In this document: positions 1-9,228 of the stretch, piece by piece
Numbering within the stretch: the stretch's first letter is position 1
Layout: every line of letters begins with the position of its first letter
Assembly (NCBI GenBank): GCA_007833815.1
Contig: CP033464.1
Location: 3,404,001-3,468,000 of the forward strand
DNA from: Brevibacillus laterosporus
GTDB taxonomy: Bacteria; Bacillota; Bacilli; Brevibacillales; Brevibacillaceae
Reading direction: 5' to 3'
Length of the DNA: 64,000 nucleotides
Program-made: the position numbers and the translations under genes
Notes under the pieces: generated by a model
What the model was told of the DNA's origin: nothing
Seen by the model: the letters and a program-made list of their open reading frames with translations, nothing else
The model's database searches: none

Positions 1-331
1 AATCGCGCCAAATATATGTGGCAGGGAGACTTTGTAACCAGCTAATTTGCTGGGGAGTTGTCTCTTTTAATATAGAGGGTGCATGGGTGGATAAGGTATG
101 GTCTTCAAGAGATTCCCATAATATTCGATCCTGATTTCCGGAAATGTGGATAATATCACGCCGCTGTAATAGATCGTAGGTACGCTGTGGATCTAATGGG
201 CCTAGCAACGTGTCACCTAGATTAACAATAGCATCTATTTGACGCTGATCCAGATCAGTCAATACGGCGTCCAAAGCCCAGGCATTTCCGTGTATATCTG
301 CTAGGATGGCAAGCTTTGTTTGTTCAAACAT
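1..331 (-). CDS. Metallophosphoesterase, N-terminal part (cut by window edge)
   Basis: About 110 residues are visible and the gene continues past the left edge. A calcineurin-like metallophosphoesterase core is readable: an A-D-I-H-G-N block near residues 11-16, a G-D-T block near 39-41 and G-N-Q-D near 65-68. In this family these residues bind two metal ions that hydrolyse phosphomonoesters or diesters. The start is the ATG at 329-331 (minus strand), preceded by a GAGGTGA ribosome binding site. The rest of the active site (the C-terminal histidines) lies outside the window, so the substrate cannot be judged. It resembles the small YfcE/DevT-like soluble phosphatases. Confidence 0.8.
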   Translation of the reverse strand, partial: MFEQTKLAILADIHGNAWALDAVLTDLDQRQIDAIVNLGDTLLGPLDPQRTYDLLQRRDIIHISGNQDRILWESLEDHTLSTHAPSILKETTPQQISWLQSLPATYIWRD

Positions 332-516
332 ACTATCACCTCATCTTTTACCATACTGCATAACAAAGCAGACGGCAATATAGTTCCGTCTGCTTTGTCC
401 TTTTCCGATTATTTTTCCATCAAAGTGAAATGGTTTATAAATGCTTTTGGAGGTTCCTCCAGTAGTAAATTGATCTCTTTACTCTGCAAAAATGCCACGC
501 TGAATAAGATAAGTTT

Positions 517-1680
517 TTAGCTTGTTGTTTCATTCTTTTTTCTTTTACGTACAACCCTTGTCTGGCTAATCGTTTCATAATAGAATTGCCGTTTTTTTCG
601 TAGAATCATTAATAAGAAATGAAGCATAAACAGCAATTGATACAAGATGACTGCTCCGAAAATTGTGATATAGAGAATCGGGTAATATGGTAGACTGCTT
701 GGCAAGTCGTTGAGAATAAAGAATCCAATGGAAGAAATACCGATATTTCCGATATACAGGGCGCCGTTTCGTTTTGCAATATCTTTTAAAGTCAACATTG
801 GATGCACGCTAGACACAATGCGGAGACGCAATAGCCAGAGTCCAATAGTTTGTCCTTTGAATAGATAAGTCGCTCCGATAAAGTAAAGGATAAAGGACAT
901 CATCGTAATGAGCGGGTAATTGAACGTAGAATTCCCCCAGTTCATAGGAGATGTCTCCTTTATGATAAATAGGGATGCAAGCTGCTCCACGATCACGGAA
1001 TCAATCAAAAAGGCCAGCAAACGATGCATGTACCCAACAGGCTTCTCGTCCAAATTAATACCTTGGTCTAATTGGTCTTTAGGAGGGAACATGATAAGTA
1101 AGAATGGCGCTAGGAAAAATCCAGTTACGGCACCCAATGTATTGAGCATCAAGTCGTCAATATCAAACAGGCGATATGGACATGTATAAATGCCATAGAG
1201 CGCTGTAAGCTGGGTTAATTCAAAAAAGAGCGATGCCGCAAAACCTACACCTAGCGCAAACCTCCAACCTTTTTTAAAGAAATAACGTACAAATACACCT
1301 AATGGCAACAATAAAAGAAAGTTAAAGGCTGCTTGCAAAAAGGCGCGTTCTCGTAGGGCAGATAAATATGTAGCTGGCTTGGACCACACGAGGCTGGTTT
1401 CTTTCACAAAATCTTGTACAAAGGAAAACGGCTGTAGATTGTAATAGACTGTTCCTGGTGATTGGATGGAACAAGTATCTATGACGCTTGGTAGAGGAAG
1501 TATCACCAGAAAATAGGCACATAGTGCGTAAAATAGAAAAGAAGTAAGTAAAAAGACACGATACTTATTGATGTAGCCATAGCGTCGATAGCTGAAGATC
1601 ATATAAGGAACAGTTAAGACGAACGCTGTGAGGAGAAAAAAGAAAAATGCGGTTTGAATTGGTACTAGATAGGCTCCCAT
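517..1680 (-). CDS. VanZ-like / RDD two-domain membrane protein
   Basis: This 387-residue integral membrane protein has about eight hydrophobic segments. The N-terminal half (about residues 1-190) has the VanZ-like pattern, including the conserved helix with F-F-E-L-T-Q and the D-I-D-D-L-x-x-N-T-x-G motif. The C-terminal half starts with G-Y-x-x-R-L-L-A-F-L-I-D, the signature that opens RDD domains, and continues as three membrane helices. VanZ proteins are linked to low-level teicoplanin resistance. RDD domains have been implicated in ion or osmolyte transport. VanZ-RDD fusions occur in Bacillales. The ATG start has an AAGGAGTGG site upstream. The exact role is unknown. Confidence 0.85.
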   Translation of the reverse strand: MGAYLVPIQTAFFFFLLTAFVLTVPYMIFSYRRYGYINKYRVFLLTSFLFYALCAYFLVILPLPSVIDTCSIQSPGTVYYNLQPFSFVQDFVKETSLVWSKPATYLSALRERAFLQAAFNFLLLLPLGVFVRYFFKKGWRFALGVGFAASLFFELTQLTALYGIYTCPYRLFDIDDLMLNTLGAVTGFFLAPFLLIMFPPKDQLDQGINLDEKPVGYMHRLLAFLIDSVIVEQLASLFIIKETSPMNWGNSTFNYPLITMMSFILYFIGATYLFKGQTIGLWLLRLRIVSSVHPMLTLKDIAKRNGALYIGNIGISSIGFFILNDLPSSLPYYPILYITIFGAVILYQLLFMLHFLLMILRKKRQFYYETISQTRVVRKRKKNETTS

Positions 1681-1811
1681 TTTGCCACTCCTTGGATGAT
1701 TTGTGTTGCGACTCTAATTCTAACAATAAAAACAATATTTGAATCGTACACTTTTATCAGCTTGAAAGAAAGAGGCAGTCAACAATTTTTTGTACGTACT
1801 AGTTGCCTTTA

Positions 1812-2777
1812 TCACATACTGGTATTTTTTTGTTTGGTTTTCGGAATGATTTGTGATTGTAGCCTTCTTTGTCCTAGAAAGGAAGTGCCAATTACTCCGG
1901 CTACAATCATGGCTGCTCCTACGTAATGGTAATACTCCAGATTCTCTTGCAAAAAAAAGACACCAGCTAACATGGAGATGAGCGTTGAAAAATTGTTAAA
2001 TACACTCATTTTGGTAGCTTCTATTTTAGATAAGACGTAATTGGATAAAAAGGCAGTGCCAATAGAAGACAGGATACTGAGATAAAGTGTAGCCAATAAA
2101 AAGCGCTGATCACCCCAAGGGGCAAAAAAAGCTGATGTTGTGCCGTTAATCAAGTGTTGTAAAATAGAGAGTACGTTAAAGCAAACAAAGCCTAATGTCA
2201 TCATAATAAAAGTTAGCTCTAATGGTTTCCATCTCTTTGTTAAAGATCGTGCTAGTACGCTGTATGCTGCAAACGCAAGGCAAGACAGTACAATTAACAA
2301 TGTTCCTGTCCCGGAAAACTGAATGGATGAATTTCCTTTCATGACAAAGATAAAAATGACACCAGCAACTGATAGAAAGAGTGAAGCTTTTTGCAAACCG
2401 CTAGATCGCTCCTTTAAAAACACAGACGCTATGATTAACGTAAAGATAGGAACAGTTGCTTGAATAATGCCTGCTTCAGAAGAAGAAGTGTATTGCAATC
2501 CATATACTTGAAGTACAAAGAAAATCGCTGGATAAAATAAGGCAAGCGGTATGATTTTTTTCAGACCATGCCATTTAATTCGAACAGGTATCCAACCGCA
2601 TAGCACTGGGATTAACATAATGATAAATGAGATGGTAAATCGATGCGCAATTGTATCCAACGGGGTGGAAACCTGTAAGGCCAATTTTACAAAAAGAAAC
2701 GAAAAACCGATAATGATGCTGTATAGGATGGCAGCTATATAGGCGTTACCTAAGGACTTATTTTGCAAAAAAATCAT
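1812..2777 (-). CDS. EamA-family (DMT) transporter
   Basis: About 321 residues with ten hydrophobic segments in two repeated halves, as in EamA drug/metabolite exporters (RhaT/YdcZ superfamily). The N-terminal half carries the usual loop with helix-breaking S-S-S-E-A-G-I-I-Q-A, and the second half ends in a basic tail. It is divergent from a MocR-type regulator at 2891. This arrangement is common where the regulator senses an amine or amino acid and controls its exporter. The ATG at 2777 directly abuts an AGGAG, so translation may really start at the in-frame TTG at 2768, eight bases from that site. The substrate cannot be read from sequence. Confidence 0.85.
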   Translation of the reverse strand: MIFLQNKSLGNAYIAAILYSIIIGFSFLFVKLALQVSTPLDTIAHRFTISFIIMLIPVLCGWIPVRIKWHGLKKIIPLALFYPAIFFVLQVYGLQYTSSSEAGIIQATVPIFTLIIASVFLKERSSGLQKASLFLSVAGVIFIFVMKGNSSIQFSGTGTLLIVLSCLAFAAYSVLARSLTKRWKPLELTFIMMTLGFVCFNVLSILQHLINGTTSAFFAPWGDQRFLLATLYLSILSSIGTAFLSNYVLSKIEATKMSVFNNFSTLISMLAGVFFLQENLEYYHYVGAAMIVAGVIGTSFLGQRRLQSQIIPKTKQKNTSM

Positions 2778-2790
2778 CTCCTGAAAAAAA

Positions 2791-2872
2791 GTTATCGGCC
2801 GATAACTACACTATATCGGAGTAGAAAAGTCGTAACAATGTAAAGAAACCGTAACTGTACCGGTACAGTTAC
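2791..2872. promoter_or_regulatory. Divergent regulatory region with two perfect palindromes
   Basis: The gap between the divergent transporter and MocR-type regulator holds two perfect dyads. One is 16 bp at 2791-2806 (centre CGGCCG) and the other is 22 bp at 2851-2872 (centre GTACCGGTAC). The second lies just before the regulator ribosome binding site and the first beside the transporter start. Both are good operator candidates for the MocR-type protein or its target genes. Binding is inferred, not shown. Confidence 0.6.
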
Positions 2873-2890
2873 CAAAGGGAGGTGTCCTTT

Positions 2891-4222
2891 TTGCGGAAAT
2901 ACGTAGAGATCGTGGCTGATTTGGAAGTACGTATCCTTGGAGGAGTGCTAAAGCCTGGTCAAAAATTACCGTCTATTCGACAATTGTCTGAATCTTATCA
3001 ATGTAGCAAGAGCACGATTATTCGCGGTTTTGCCGATTTGCAAAGTAGGCATCTTATCTATTCTGTTCCTCAGAGTGGCTATTATGTGGTTGGACGTAAA
3101 GATCATACTCTGTTAGAAGAGACGAAACAACTAGTTGATTTTTCGTCTGCTGCACCTGATCCGAGCGTGTTTCCCTATCTTGATTTTCAGCATTGCATTA
3201 ATAAGGCGGTGGATACGTATCAAGACGATCTTTTTAGGTATGGAACGCCACAAGGATTGCCTACCTTGTTACGATTATTGCAAAAGCAACTCCAGTTTTA
3301 CCAGGTTTTTACGGACGTTAAGGATCTCTGCATCACCTCTGGAGTCCAGCAAGCACTTGCCATTTTGGGATTGATGAGCTTTCCAAACCACAAAGAAAAA
3401 ATCTTGGTAGAACAGCCTACTTATCATTTGATGATTCAATTTTTGGAATTGCACAAGATTCCTACGCTTACAATTAAAAGAACCGCGTCAGGCATCGATT
3501 TTCAAGAATTAGAGCGGCTCTTTCAGCAGGAATCAATCAAGTTTTTCTATACTATGCCACGTTTCCATAACCCATTAGGTACATCATATTCGCAGAAAGA
3601 AAAAAAGCAAATCGCTTATTTGGCTCAAAAATATGATGTGTATATCATTGAGGATGATTACCTTGCAGATCTCGAACATGACGCTAAAGCAGACCCAATT
3701 CATGCCTACTCTCATTCTCATGTTATTTATCTGAAAAGCTACTCTAAAATCTTGTTTCCAGGCTTACGGATAGGAGTAGCGGTTATTCCAGCACCTTTAC
3801 AAGCATCCTTTTATACTTATAAAAAAATGATGGACATTGATAGCTCTATGTTGTCTCAAGCAGCACTGGAGATTTATGTGAAAAGTGGCATGTTTGATCG
3901 GCATCGGGAAAAAATTCGTCTATCTTATGTTGCGAGAATGGAGCAGGTGAACAAGGTTTTGCGCAATTGGCAACAGAGCCCCAGTGTAGTTGAAGCCCCA
4001 TTAAATGGTGGAGTACACACGTATATCAAGACAAAGGAACGAATATCGGAAACCAATGTAAAAAACAGCCTGCTCAAGCGAGGAATTATCATGGATACAG
4101 TTGATCGCTATTACATGCAATCCTATGAAAAAGAGGTATTATGGCGGATCAATGTGTCTTATGTAGAAGAGTCTCGGATTAGTAAAGCGTTAGGAGAGGT
4201 TGTAGAGGTTCTTCGGTTATGA
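2891..4222 (+). CDS. MocR-type (GntR/aminotransferase) transcriptional regulator
   Basis: About 443 residues. Residues 1-70 form a GntR winged helix (L-P-S-I-R-Q-L-S followed by S-K-S-T-I-I-R-G). The remainder is a fold-type-I aminotransferase-like domain with the N-P-L-G-T segment, the E-D-D-Y block and the S-Y-S-K-I-L-F-P-G-L-R segment, which contains the lysine expected to bind PLP. MocR regulators such as GabR and PdxR use this domain as a ligand sensor. I start it at the TTG at 2891 because AAAGGGAGGTG sits eight bases upstream. The in-frame GTG at 2882 lies inside that ribosome binding site. It is divergent from the EamA exporter and probably controls it. Confidence 0.88.
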   Translation: MRKYVEIVADLEVRILGGVLKPGQKLPSIRQLSESYQCSKSTIIRGFADLQSRHLIYSVPQSGYYVVGRKDHTLLEETKQLVDFSSAAPDPSVFPYLDFQHCINKAVDTYQDDLFRYGTPQGLPTLLRLLQKQLQFYQVFTDVKDLCITSGVQQALAILGLMSFPNHKEKILVEQPTYHLMIQFLELHKIPTLTIKRTASGIDFQELERLFQQESIKFFYTMPRFHNPLGTSYSQKEKKQIAYLAQKYDVYIIEDDYLADLEHDAKADPIHAYSHSHVIYLKSYSKILFPGLRIGVAVIPAPLQASFYTYKKMMDIDSSMLSQAALEIYVKSGMFDRHREKIRLSYVARMEQVNKVLRNWQQSPSVVEAPLNGGVHTYIKTKERISETNVKNSLLKRGIIMDTVDRYYMQSYEKEVLWRINVSYVEESRISKALGEVVEVLRL

Positions 4223-4280
4223 GAAAAGCATTTTCCAAAAAGCTTTTTCTAATAAAAGTGAATAGAAGGAGATATAACAA

Positions 4281-5556
4281 ATGGCAATCATGCAGCTTAC
4301 CTCAACTAACCCAGACCTATCCTTCATTTTAAAAAAGAACCCTGCATCTGGCATGCAGATCAGGAGTATGCGAAAAGGCATAAGCTACGGCTGGTATGCG
4401 GCCCCCAGTACATATGCAATCTATTTTCAGGATGCAGATCATGAGGTATCATACCGAAAAGCAAAAGAAAATACATATGGCTATGTAAATGTATCCCGGT
4501 ACAACAGCCCCTTGTTTCCGTTGAATGCGATCAGCGAATATTTTGGTACGGTGGTAAAAAATCAACATGAAAAAGATAAGGAAGGCTATCAACACGAATG
4601 TAATATTCAGTTGGTTCATATCGATTTTGTGCACTATGTTTCTTTATTTGACCAATATTTCGAAGGGTTCAGTATTGAGGTAAAGCTACTTGTTCACAAA
4701 AGCTATCAATTGACGATTCGCACCTCTAGCAGTCTACATGAGCTGATGATGTTTACTAGTTTATTATTTTTATTTTTAAGTATGTTAAGTGAAGAATACA
4801 TGGATGTAACAGATGGTATCATCGTTAAATATATCGATTATATGAATAAGCTTGATGCACCTTATTTTATCCGGTATTTATTTGCACGTAACGTATTAAG
4901 CGATCGTAAATTGTTTCAGAAATACAAAGGAGAATTAGAAAAAACCAACCGACATCAAGTAACATTGCAGTACGGTGGAACAGCGATTCAACGGCGAGAT
5001 GCTATCAAAGGCAAGCTGTCATTTACGAGAGCGATTGTTGATGTTGGTTCAGGTGAAGGCTTTTATGCCATTCCATTTGCTAAAAAAAACGGAGCCACAA
5101 TTCTACTATGCGATTGATATTTCTGAACATGCGTTGTCGATTGTGAATAAAAAGGCGGAACAAGCAGAACTAGAAAATATTTTGACGTATCCATCACTAG
5201 ACACTTTTTTAACAACATATGAAGACGAGCCAGTTGATATCATTTGTACCGAAGTGATTGAACATATGTTGAAAGAGGAAGCAGAGGATTTCTTGCAGCA
5301 GATGCTTTCTCAGCTTGCCTTTGAAACCTGCATCATTACCACACCTAATGCTGATTTTAACCAGTTTTATGCCTTGGACAACTACAGGCATGAAGATCAT
5401 AAGTGGGAAATGGGCACAGAGGAGTTTCAAAGCTGGATGGGGTCTCTGTTGGGGGATGAATACAGATATGAGTATTTCCAAATCGGCGACTCGGTGGATG
5501 GTATCTCGATTACGCAAGGCGTTCATATTTCGCAAAAGGGAGGGGAAGGGGCTTGA
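4281..5556 (+). pseudogene. hen1: Frameshifted Hen1, 3'-terminal RNA ribose 2'-O-methyltransferase
   Basis: Two overlapping frames together give one Hen1-like protein of about 425 residues. Bacterial Hen1 methylates the 2'-OH at the repaired RNA end while Pnkp repairs the break. Frame one (4281-5117) holds the N-terminal domain and the SAM motif D-V-G-S-G-E-G-F. Frame two continues with Y-A-I-D-I-S, the metal-binding E-V-I-E-H segment and R-H-E-D-H-K-W-E. The switch is at an A8 run (5082-5089), and removing one A restores a single frame. The stop overlaps the TTG start of the Pnkp gene, as in the known operon. This is either a real null mutation, a sequencing error in a homopolymer, or a site where RNA polymerase slippage yields some full-length product. 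AAGGAGATATAACAA precedes the ATG. Confidence 0.85.
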
Positions 5557-8213
5557 ACAGGAACACAAGCATGAACATAAGTACAGACATGAACAATAGC
5601 ATCAATACCGATATATGCATTGCAACCAAGCTACACACCATCTTTTTGTTGGTAGGTCCTTCTGAATGTGGAAAGACGACGTTTGCAAAACAAATTCTAT
5701 TACCACAACTTCAACGTGAAGATGTATCAAAAAATTATCGAGCAAATGTCCAGTACCTTTCCTCTGATGAAATCCGCCAAGAGATTCTCGGAGCTCCTTA
5801 CCACAAGTACGATCAAATCATGCTAGAGAGTAGTAAACAAGCTTTTGATCTGCTGTTTGCCAAATTAGAAGCCGTCACAAGCTTTCCTATTCAAGCTGAA
5901 TTCGTTATTGTGGACACGCTTGGCCTGTCCGAAGAGTTTCGTGAACAGGTAGCCAACATCGCTAAGCAACAACACTATCATCTAGAGATTATCTTGTTTG
6001 ATTATAAAGATGTGCAAGATTATTACAATACGACTAATCTAAAGAAGAGTGTTATTGCTAATCACGTTAAACGCTTACGCCAAGAAGTGTTAGGATCTTT
6101 GTCCAAAATGAAAGCCAATGCTATTCATCGTTTCCGAACGAAAGATTTTGTTGATCCACAGACCGGAGAAGCAAACAAAAAGTACTCGGTCCAGATTGCA
6201 AATGACGAAGAATATCTGACCCATCTCTTACCACAGGAGTACCGGTATCTAGTTGTTGGTGACGTGCATGAGCAGGTTCATTCTTTGAAAGAATTAGTAG
6301 CGGCTAATGGTTTTTCCCTACATGAAAATAAAATTCTAGAAACGGAAAAAACCAGCCAATGGCGCATCGTTTTGCTTGGGGACTGGATTGACAAGGGCGG
6401 GAACACTCGTGAAACCGTCCAGTTCATTTGGGAAAATCGACACTGGTTCTACTTGGTCAAAGGAAATCACGAGAACTTTGTCTATAAACTATTGCGAGGG
6501 GACATTAAACAGAAAGAAATAGACCCTGCTTTACTGGAAAAGTTCTTTACTTCATTTGCTGATTTGCGTGATGATGATCAATTACGTTCAATGTTTTTTC
6601 AGCTAGTTGTGCAATCAAAGGATTTTTATCGCTTTATCGGGTCCAAATGTGCGTCCTTTTTCTTGACGCATGCGCCTTGCAAAAATAAATATATTGGTAA
6701 ACTAGATGCTTATGCTAAAAAACGGCAACGTAATTTTTATTTGGATCGTGAACAGGATATCGAACAACAACTTGATTTCCTACAAGCAGAGAGCGCGAGT
6801 AACCATCCTTACCATGTGTTTGGGCATGTGGCTGCTCAGAGCTACTACCGTTTGAAAAATAAGATTGGCCTAGATAGTGGCGCAGGGCATGGACATGCGG
6901 TAAGCTCTGTTTGGTTGGATCGAAATAGACCGGTATTTAAGCAAAATAAAATTGATGATAAGCGTACGAAAGAAGCTTTGCCGTATCTTTTCCAAACAAG
7001 TCATTCGGACGTGCATCTTGATTCGCTGGAGGATTGGGACAAACGCAGAATCGATTATGTTTTGGAGCATAAAATCAATTATATCTCAGGTACGATGGCA
7101 CCTGCGGATAAAGATATTCAACAGAATGAATTGGAATCGTTACAGATGGGGCTATCTTACTTTCGCAGGCATGGTGTGGAACAGGTCGTTTTACAGCCTA
7201 AATATATGGGATCACGCTGTAATCTGTATTTGCATCAGGATTTGGAACAATGTTTTGCTGTGTCGCGTAATGGTTATAAAATGAAGCAAGTCGATTTAAC
7301 GGAAGTATATAAGCAACTTCAGGAGAAATTTCATCCTTATCTGCTTGATAAACAAATCTCTACTGTAATCCTAGATGGGGAACTATTGCCATGGAAGGCT
7401 CTTGGTGAAGGATTAATTGAAAAAGAATATAAGGTAATTGATACAGCAGTAGGGGTAGAATTAGATTTTTTACAAGAGAATGGCTTTGCAGAAGCTCTGC
7501 AAGATTTGATAGGTAAGTATGATTCTACTCCATTTGAAACAGAGCGCCATCATTTGTCCAAAAAGGAACTGGCAAAAATTTACGGAGATGCTACATATCA
7601 GTCATATAAATGGATTCCTCACGTAAAAGCTACACGGGTATCATTGGAAGAACAGAAGCAAGCTTGGCAGACATATCATGAGCAAATGCAGTTGTATGGG
7701 GAATCAGGGGAACTATCTTATAAGCCGTTTACGATTTTGAAAATAATCTACCAAGATGGTACAGAAGAAATTCCGGATTGGCCTACTTCACAATTATTTG
7801 CATTCGTTTCGTCCGATGAATATCTATTACTAGATTTGACGGAGGATCATTATCTAGAGAGGGCAACAGACTATTTTACCAAACTTACGACCAATCAAAA
7901 GATGGAGGGCGTTGTTATCAAGCCAGAGCAATTACAAGCAGGAATTGCACCGTTTATGAAGGTACGTAATTCAGATTATCTGACGCTGATTTATGGCTAT
8001 GATTACAAATTCCCGCATCGCTATCAAAAACTGATCAATCAGAAGCAAACACGAAAAAAATTGCAAACATCAATTGCAGAATTTGAGTTGGGGCAACAGA
8101 TGTTACATGTTAACAACGCGGAAATTTCCGGCGAGAATGAAAGCTATAAGCAAACTATCGCCAATCTGTTGTTCGAGGAGAAGAAAGAAAAGGAGCTTGA
8201 CCCTAGATTGTAA
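5553..8213 (+). CDS. pnkp: Polynucleotide kinase-phosphatase / RNA-repair ligase Pnkp
   Basis: 886 residues with the three-module layout of bacterial Pnkp. The N-terminal 5' kinase has a P-loop G-P-S-E-C-G-K-T at about 35-42. The central calcineurin-like 2',3'-phosphatase shows G-D-V-H near 236, G-D-W-I-D near 275, G-N-H-E near 304, T-H-A-P near 372 and G-H-V near 424. The C-terminal adenylyltransferase has motif I K-Y-M-G-S-R near 550. It heals and seals cut RNA, with sealing dependent on Hen1 in the characterised system. The TTG start overlaps the hen1 stop by four bases (TTGA) behind a G-rich site; ATG codons follow at 5571. All three active sites look intact although the partner is frameshifted. 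Confidence 0.93.
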   Translation: MNRNTSMNISTDMNNSINTDICIATKLHTIFLLVGPSECGKTTFAKQILLPQLQREDVSKNYRANVQYLSSDEIRQEILGAPYHKYDQIMLESSKQAFDLLFAKLEAVTSFPIQAEFVIVDTLGLSEEFREQVANIAKQQHYHLEIILFDYKDVQDYYNTTNLKKSVIANHVKRLRQEVLGSLSKMKANAIHRFRTKDFVDPQTGEANKKYSVQIANDEEYLTHLLPQEYRYLVVGDVHEQVHSLKELVAANGFSLHENKILETEKTSQWRIVLLGDWIDKGGNTRETVQFIWENRHWFYLVKGNHENFVYKLLRGDIKQKEIDPALLEKFFTSFADLRDDDQLRSMFFQLVVQSKDFYRFIGSKCASFFLTHAPCKNKYIGKLDAYAKKRQRNFYLDREQDIEQQLDFLQAESASNHPYHVFGHVAAQSYYRLKNKIGLDSGAGHGHAVSSVWLDRNRPVFKQNKIDDKRTKEALPYLFQTSHSDVHLDSLEDWDKRRIDYVLEHKINYISGTMAPADKDIQQNELESLQMGLSYFRRHGVEQVVLQPKYMGSRCNLYLHQDLEQCFAVSRNGYKMKQVDLTEVYKQLQEKFHPYLLDKQISTVILDGELLPWKALGEGLIEKEYKVIDTAVGVELDFLQENGFAEALQDLIGKYDSTPFETERHHLSKKELAKIYGDATYQSYKWIPHVKATRVSLEEQKQAWQTYHEQMQLYGESGELSYKPFTILKIIYQDGTEEIPDWPTSQLFAFVSSDEYLLLDLTEDHYLERATDYFTKLTTNQKMEGVVIKPEQLQAGIAPFMKVRNSDYLTLIYGYDYKFPHRYQKLINQKQTRKKLQTSIAEFELGQQMLHVNNAEISGENESYKQTIANLLFEEKKEKELDPRL

Positions 8214-8243
8214 AAGAGAATTAGAGTTATAGTAAACAAAATA

Positions 8244-8280
8244 AGAGACCTTTTATCGCTTTGGATAAAGGTCTCTCATT
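8244..8280. terminator. Bidirectional rho-independent terminator
   Basis: Inverted repeat AGAGACCTTT / AAAGGTCTCT followed by T-rich sequence, between the convergent Pnkp gene and the acetyltransferase. It can serve both. Confidence 0.8.
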
Positions 8281-8281
8281 T

Positions 8282-8842
8282 TTAATTGTCTGTAATAAAC
8301 TCTTTTCGTAATATAGCAAAAATAACAGCATCAACAAAATTTCCTTTTTCGAAAAAATATTCTTTCAGTAAGCCTTCTTCTCGGAGTCCCGTTTTTGTCA
8401 AGAGTCTTCTAGAGCCCTCGTTTTCTGGATCAATAAAAGCTTCAATACGATTCAGATTCCATTTCGCAAAACCAAAAGCAACAATTGCCTGGATCGCTTC
8501 GGACATGATACCTTGTTGCCAAAATTCAGGGGACAGTTCGTAGCCAATCTCTGCCTTCGAATGTTCCTTGTTCACATTATGGTATCCACAGGTTCCAATC
8601 ACCACATCATCTGTTTTGCGTGTAATGCCCCAACGAATCCCTTGCTTCGCCTGATAGCGTTCGCCAAATTGAGAAATGATGTTCTCTGCTTGTTGTAGTT
8701 CTGTAAAAGTTTCTAAGTCATAATATTTCATCACTTCATCTTTTGAGAAATAGTGAAACATAGCAGGTGCATCAGAGGGTTGCAGCTGACGTAGAATAAG
8801 TCTTTCTGTTTCAAGTTTGGGAAATGTTCGGTCATTATTCAT
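8282..8842 (-). CDS. GNAT acetyltransferase (RimJ/RimL type)
   Basis: 186 residues. The start T-E-R-L-I-L-R-Q-L and the C-terminal N-x-R-x-x-x-L-L-x-K-x-G-L-R-E-E-G block are typical of the RimJ/RimL branch of GNAT N-acetyltransferases. These use acetyl-CoA to modify N-terminal amines of ribosomal proteins or small amines. The acetyl-CoA site lies around F-W-Q-Q-G-I-M-S-E-A. The start ATG has AGAGAGGAACG upstream. It is convergent with the RNA-repair operon and shares its terminator. The substrate is unknown. Confidence 0.9.
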   Translation of the reverse strand: MNNDRTFPKLETERLILRQLQPSDAPAMFHYFSKDEVMKYYDLETFTELQQAENIISQFGERYQAKQGIRWGITRKTDDVVIGTCGYHNVNKEHSKAEIGYELSPEFWQQGIMSEAIQAIVAFGFAKWNLNRIEAFIDPENEGSRRLLTKTGLREEGLLKEYFFEKGNFVDAVIFAILRKEFITDN

Positions 8843-9228
8843 TGTGCTCGTTCCTCTCTTGGTATCTTTTATCAGAGTAATATTCGAACCAGTTCATCTA
8901 AGTTGGTTTATACTGTCTAACTGTTAGCGTTATTTTAACATAAGAGGAAAAATATACAATCAAAATCAGTGGTGAATAAGAAGACAGTGGAGTAGTGGCA
9001 TCTTGTCGAGACTTTTATGATCTTTTTGAAATATGCACAAAGAATGAAGCAGATTTGTTAGAATAATATGGTAAGTCATTCTAATTAATGACTGGAATAC
9101 TATAATAGGGTTCACACTTGGGCTGATTTCTTACATTCCCTTCTGTTTTTTATTGAAATGACAGAAGGATTTACAGCATAAGGTAAGATCAAGCAATCGT
9201 GAACAAAGATGAAGTAGGAGAGTGAAAC
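8843..9228 (+). promoter_or_regulatory. rtcB upstream region: TATAAT, dyad and leader hairpin
   Basis: This 386-bp gap has no convincing gene. It contains a TATAAT at 9101-9106 without a good -35 box. A dyad GTCATT-N6-AATGAC at 9076-9093 overlaps the likely -35 region and may be an operator. A hairpin CCTTCTGT/ACAGAAGG lies at 9139-9168, inside the presumed leader of rtcB. No sigma-54 site was seen. Confidence 0.4.

Noticed and set aside
320-520. 66-codon plus-strand frame after the phosphoesterase
   Set aside because: It starts inside the phosphoesterase promoter region, overlaps its start on the opposite strand, has no ribosome binding site and shows no protein-like pattern.
5082-5090. A-AAA-AAC in hen1 as a programmed -1 ribosomal frameshift site
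   Set aside because: The heptamer is in the right phase, but a -1 shift leads to the wrong frame. The true continuation needs +1 (loss of one A), so mutation or transcript slippage fits better.
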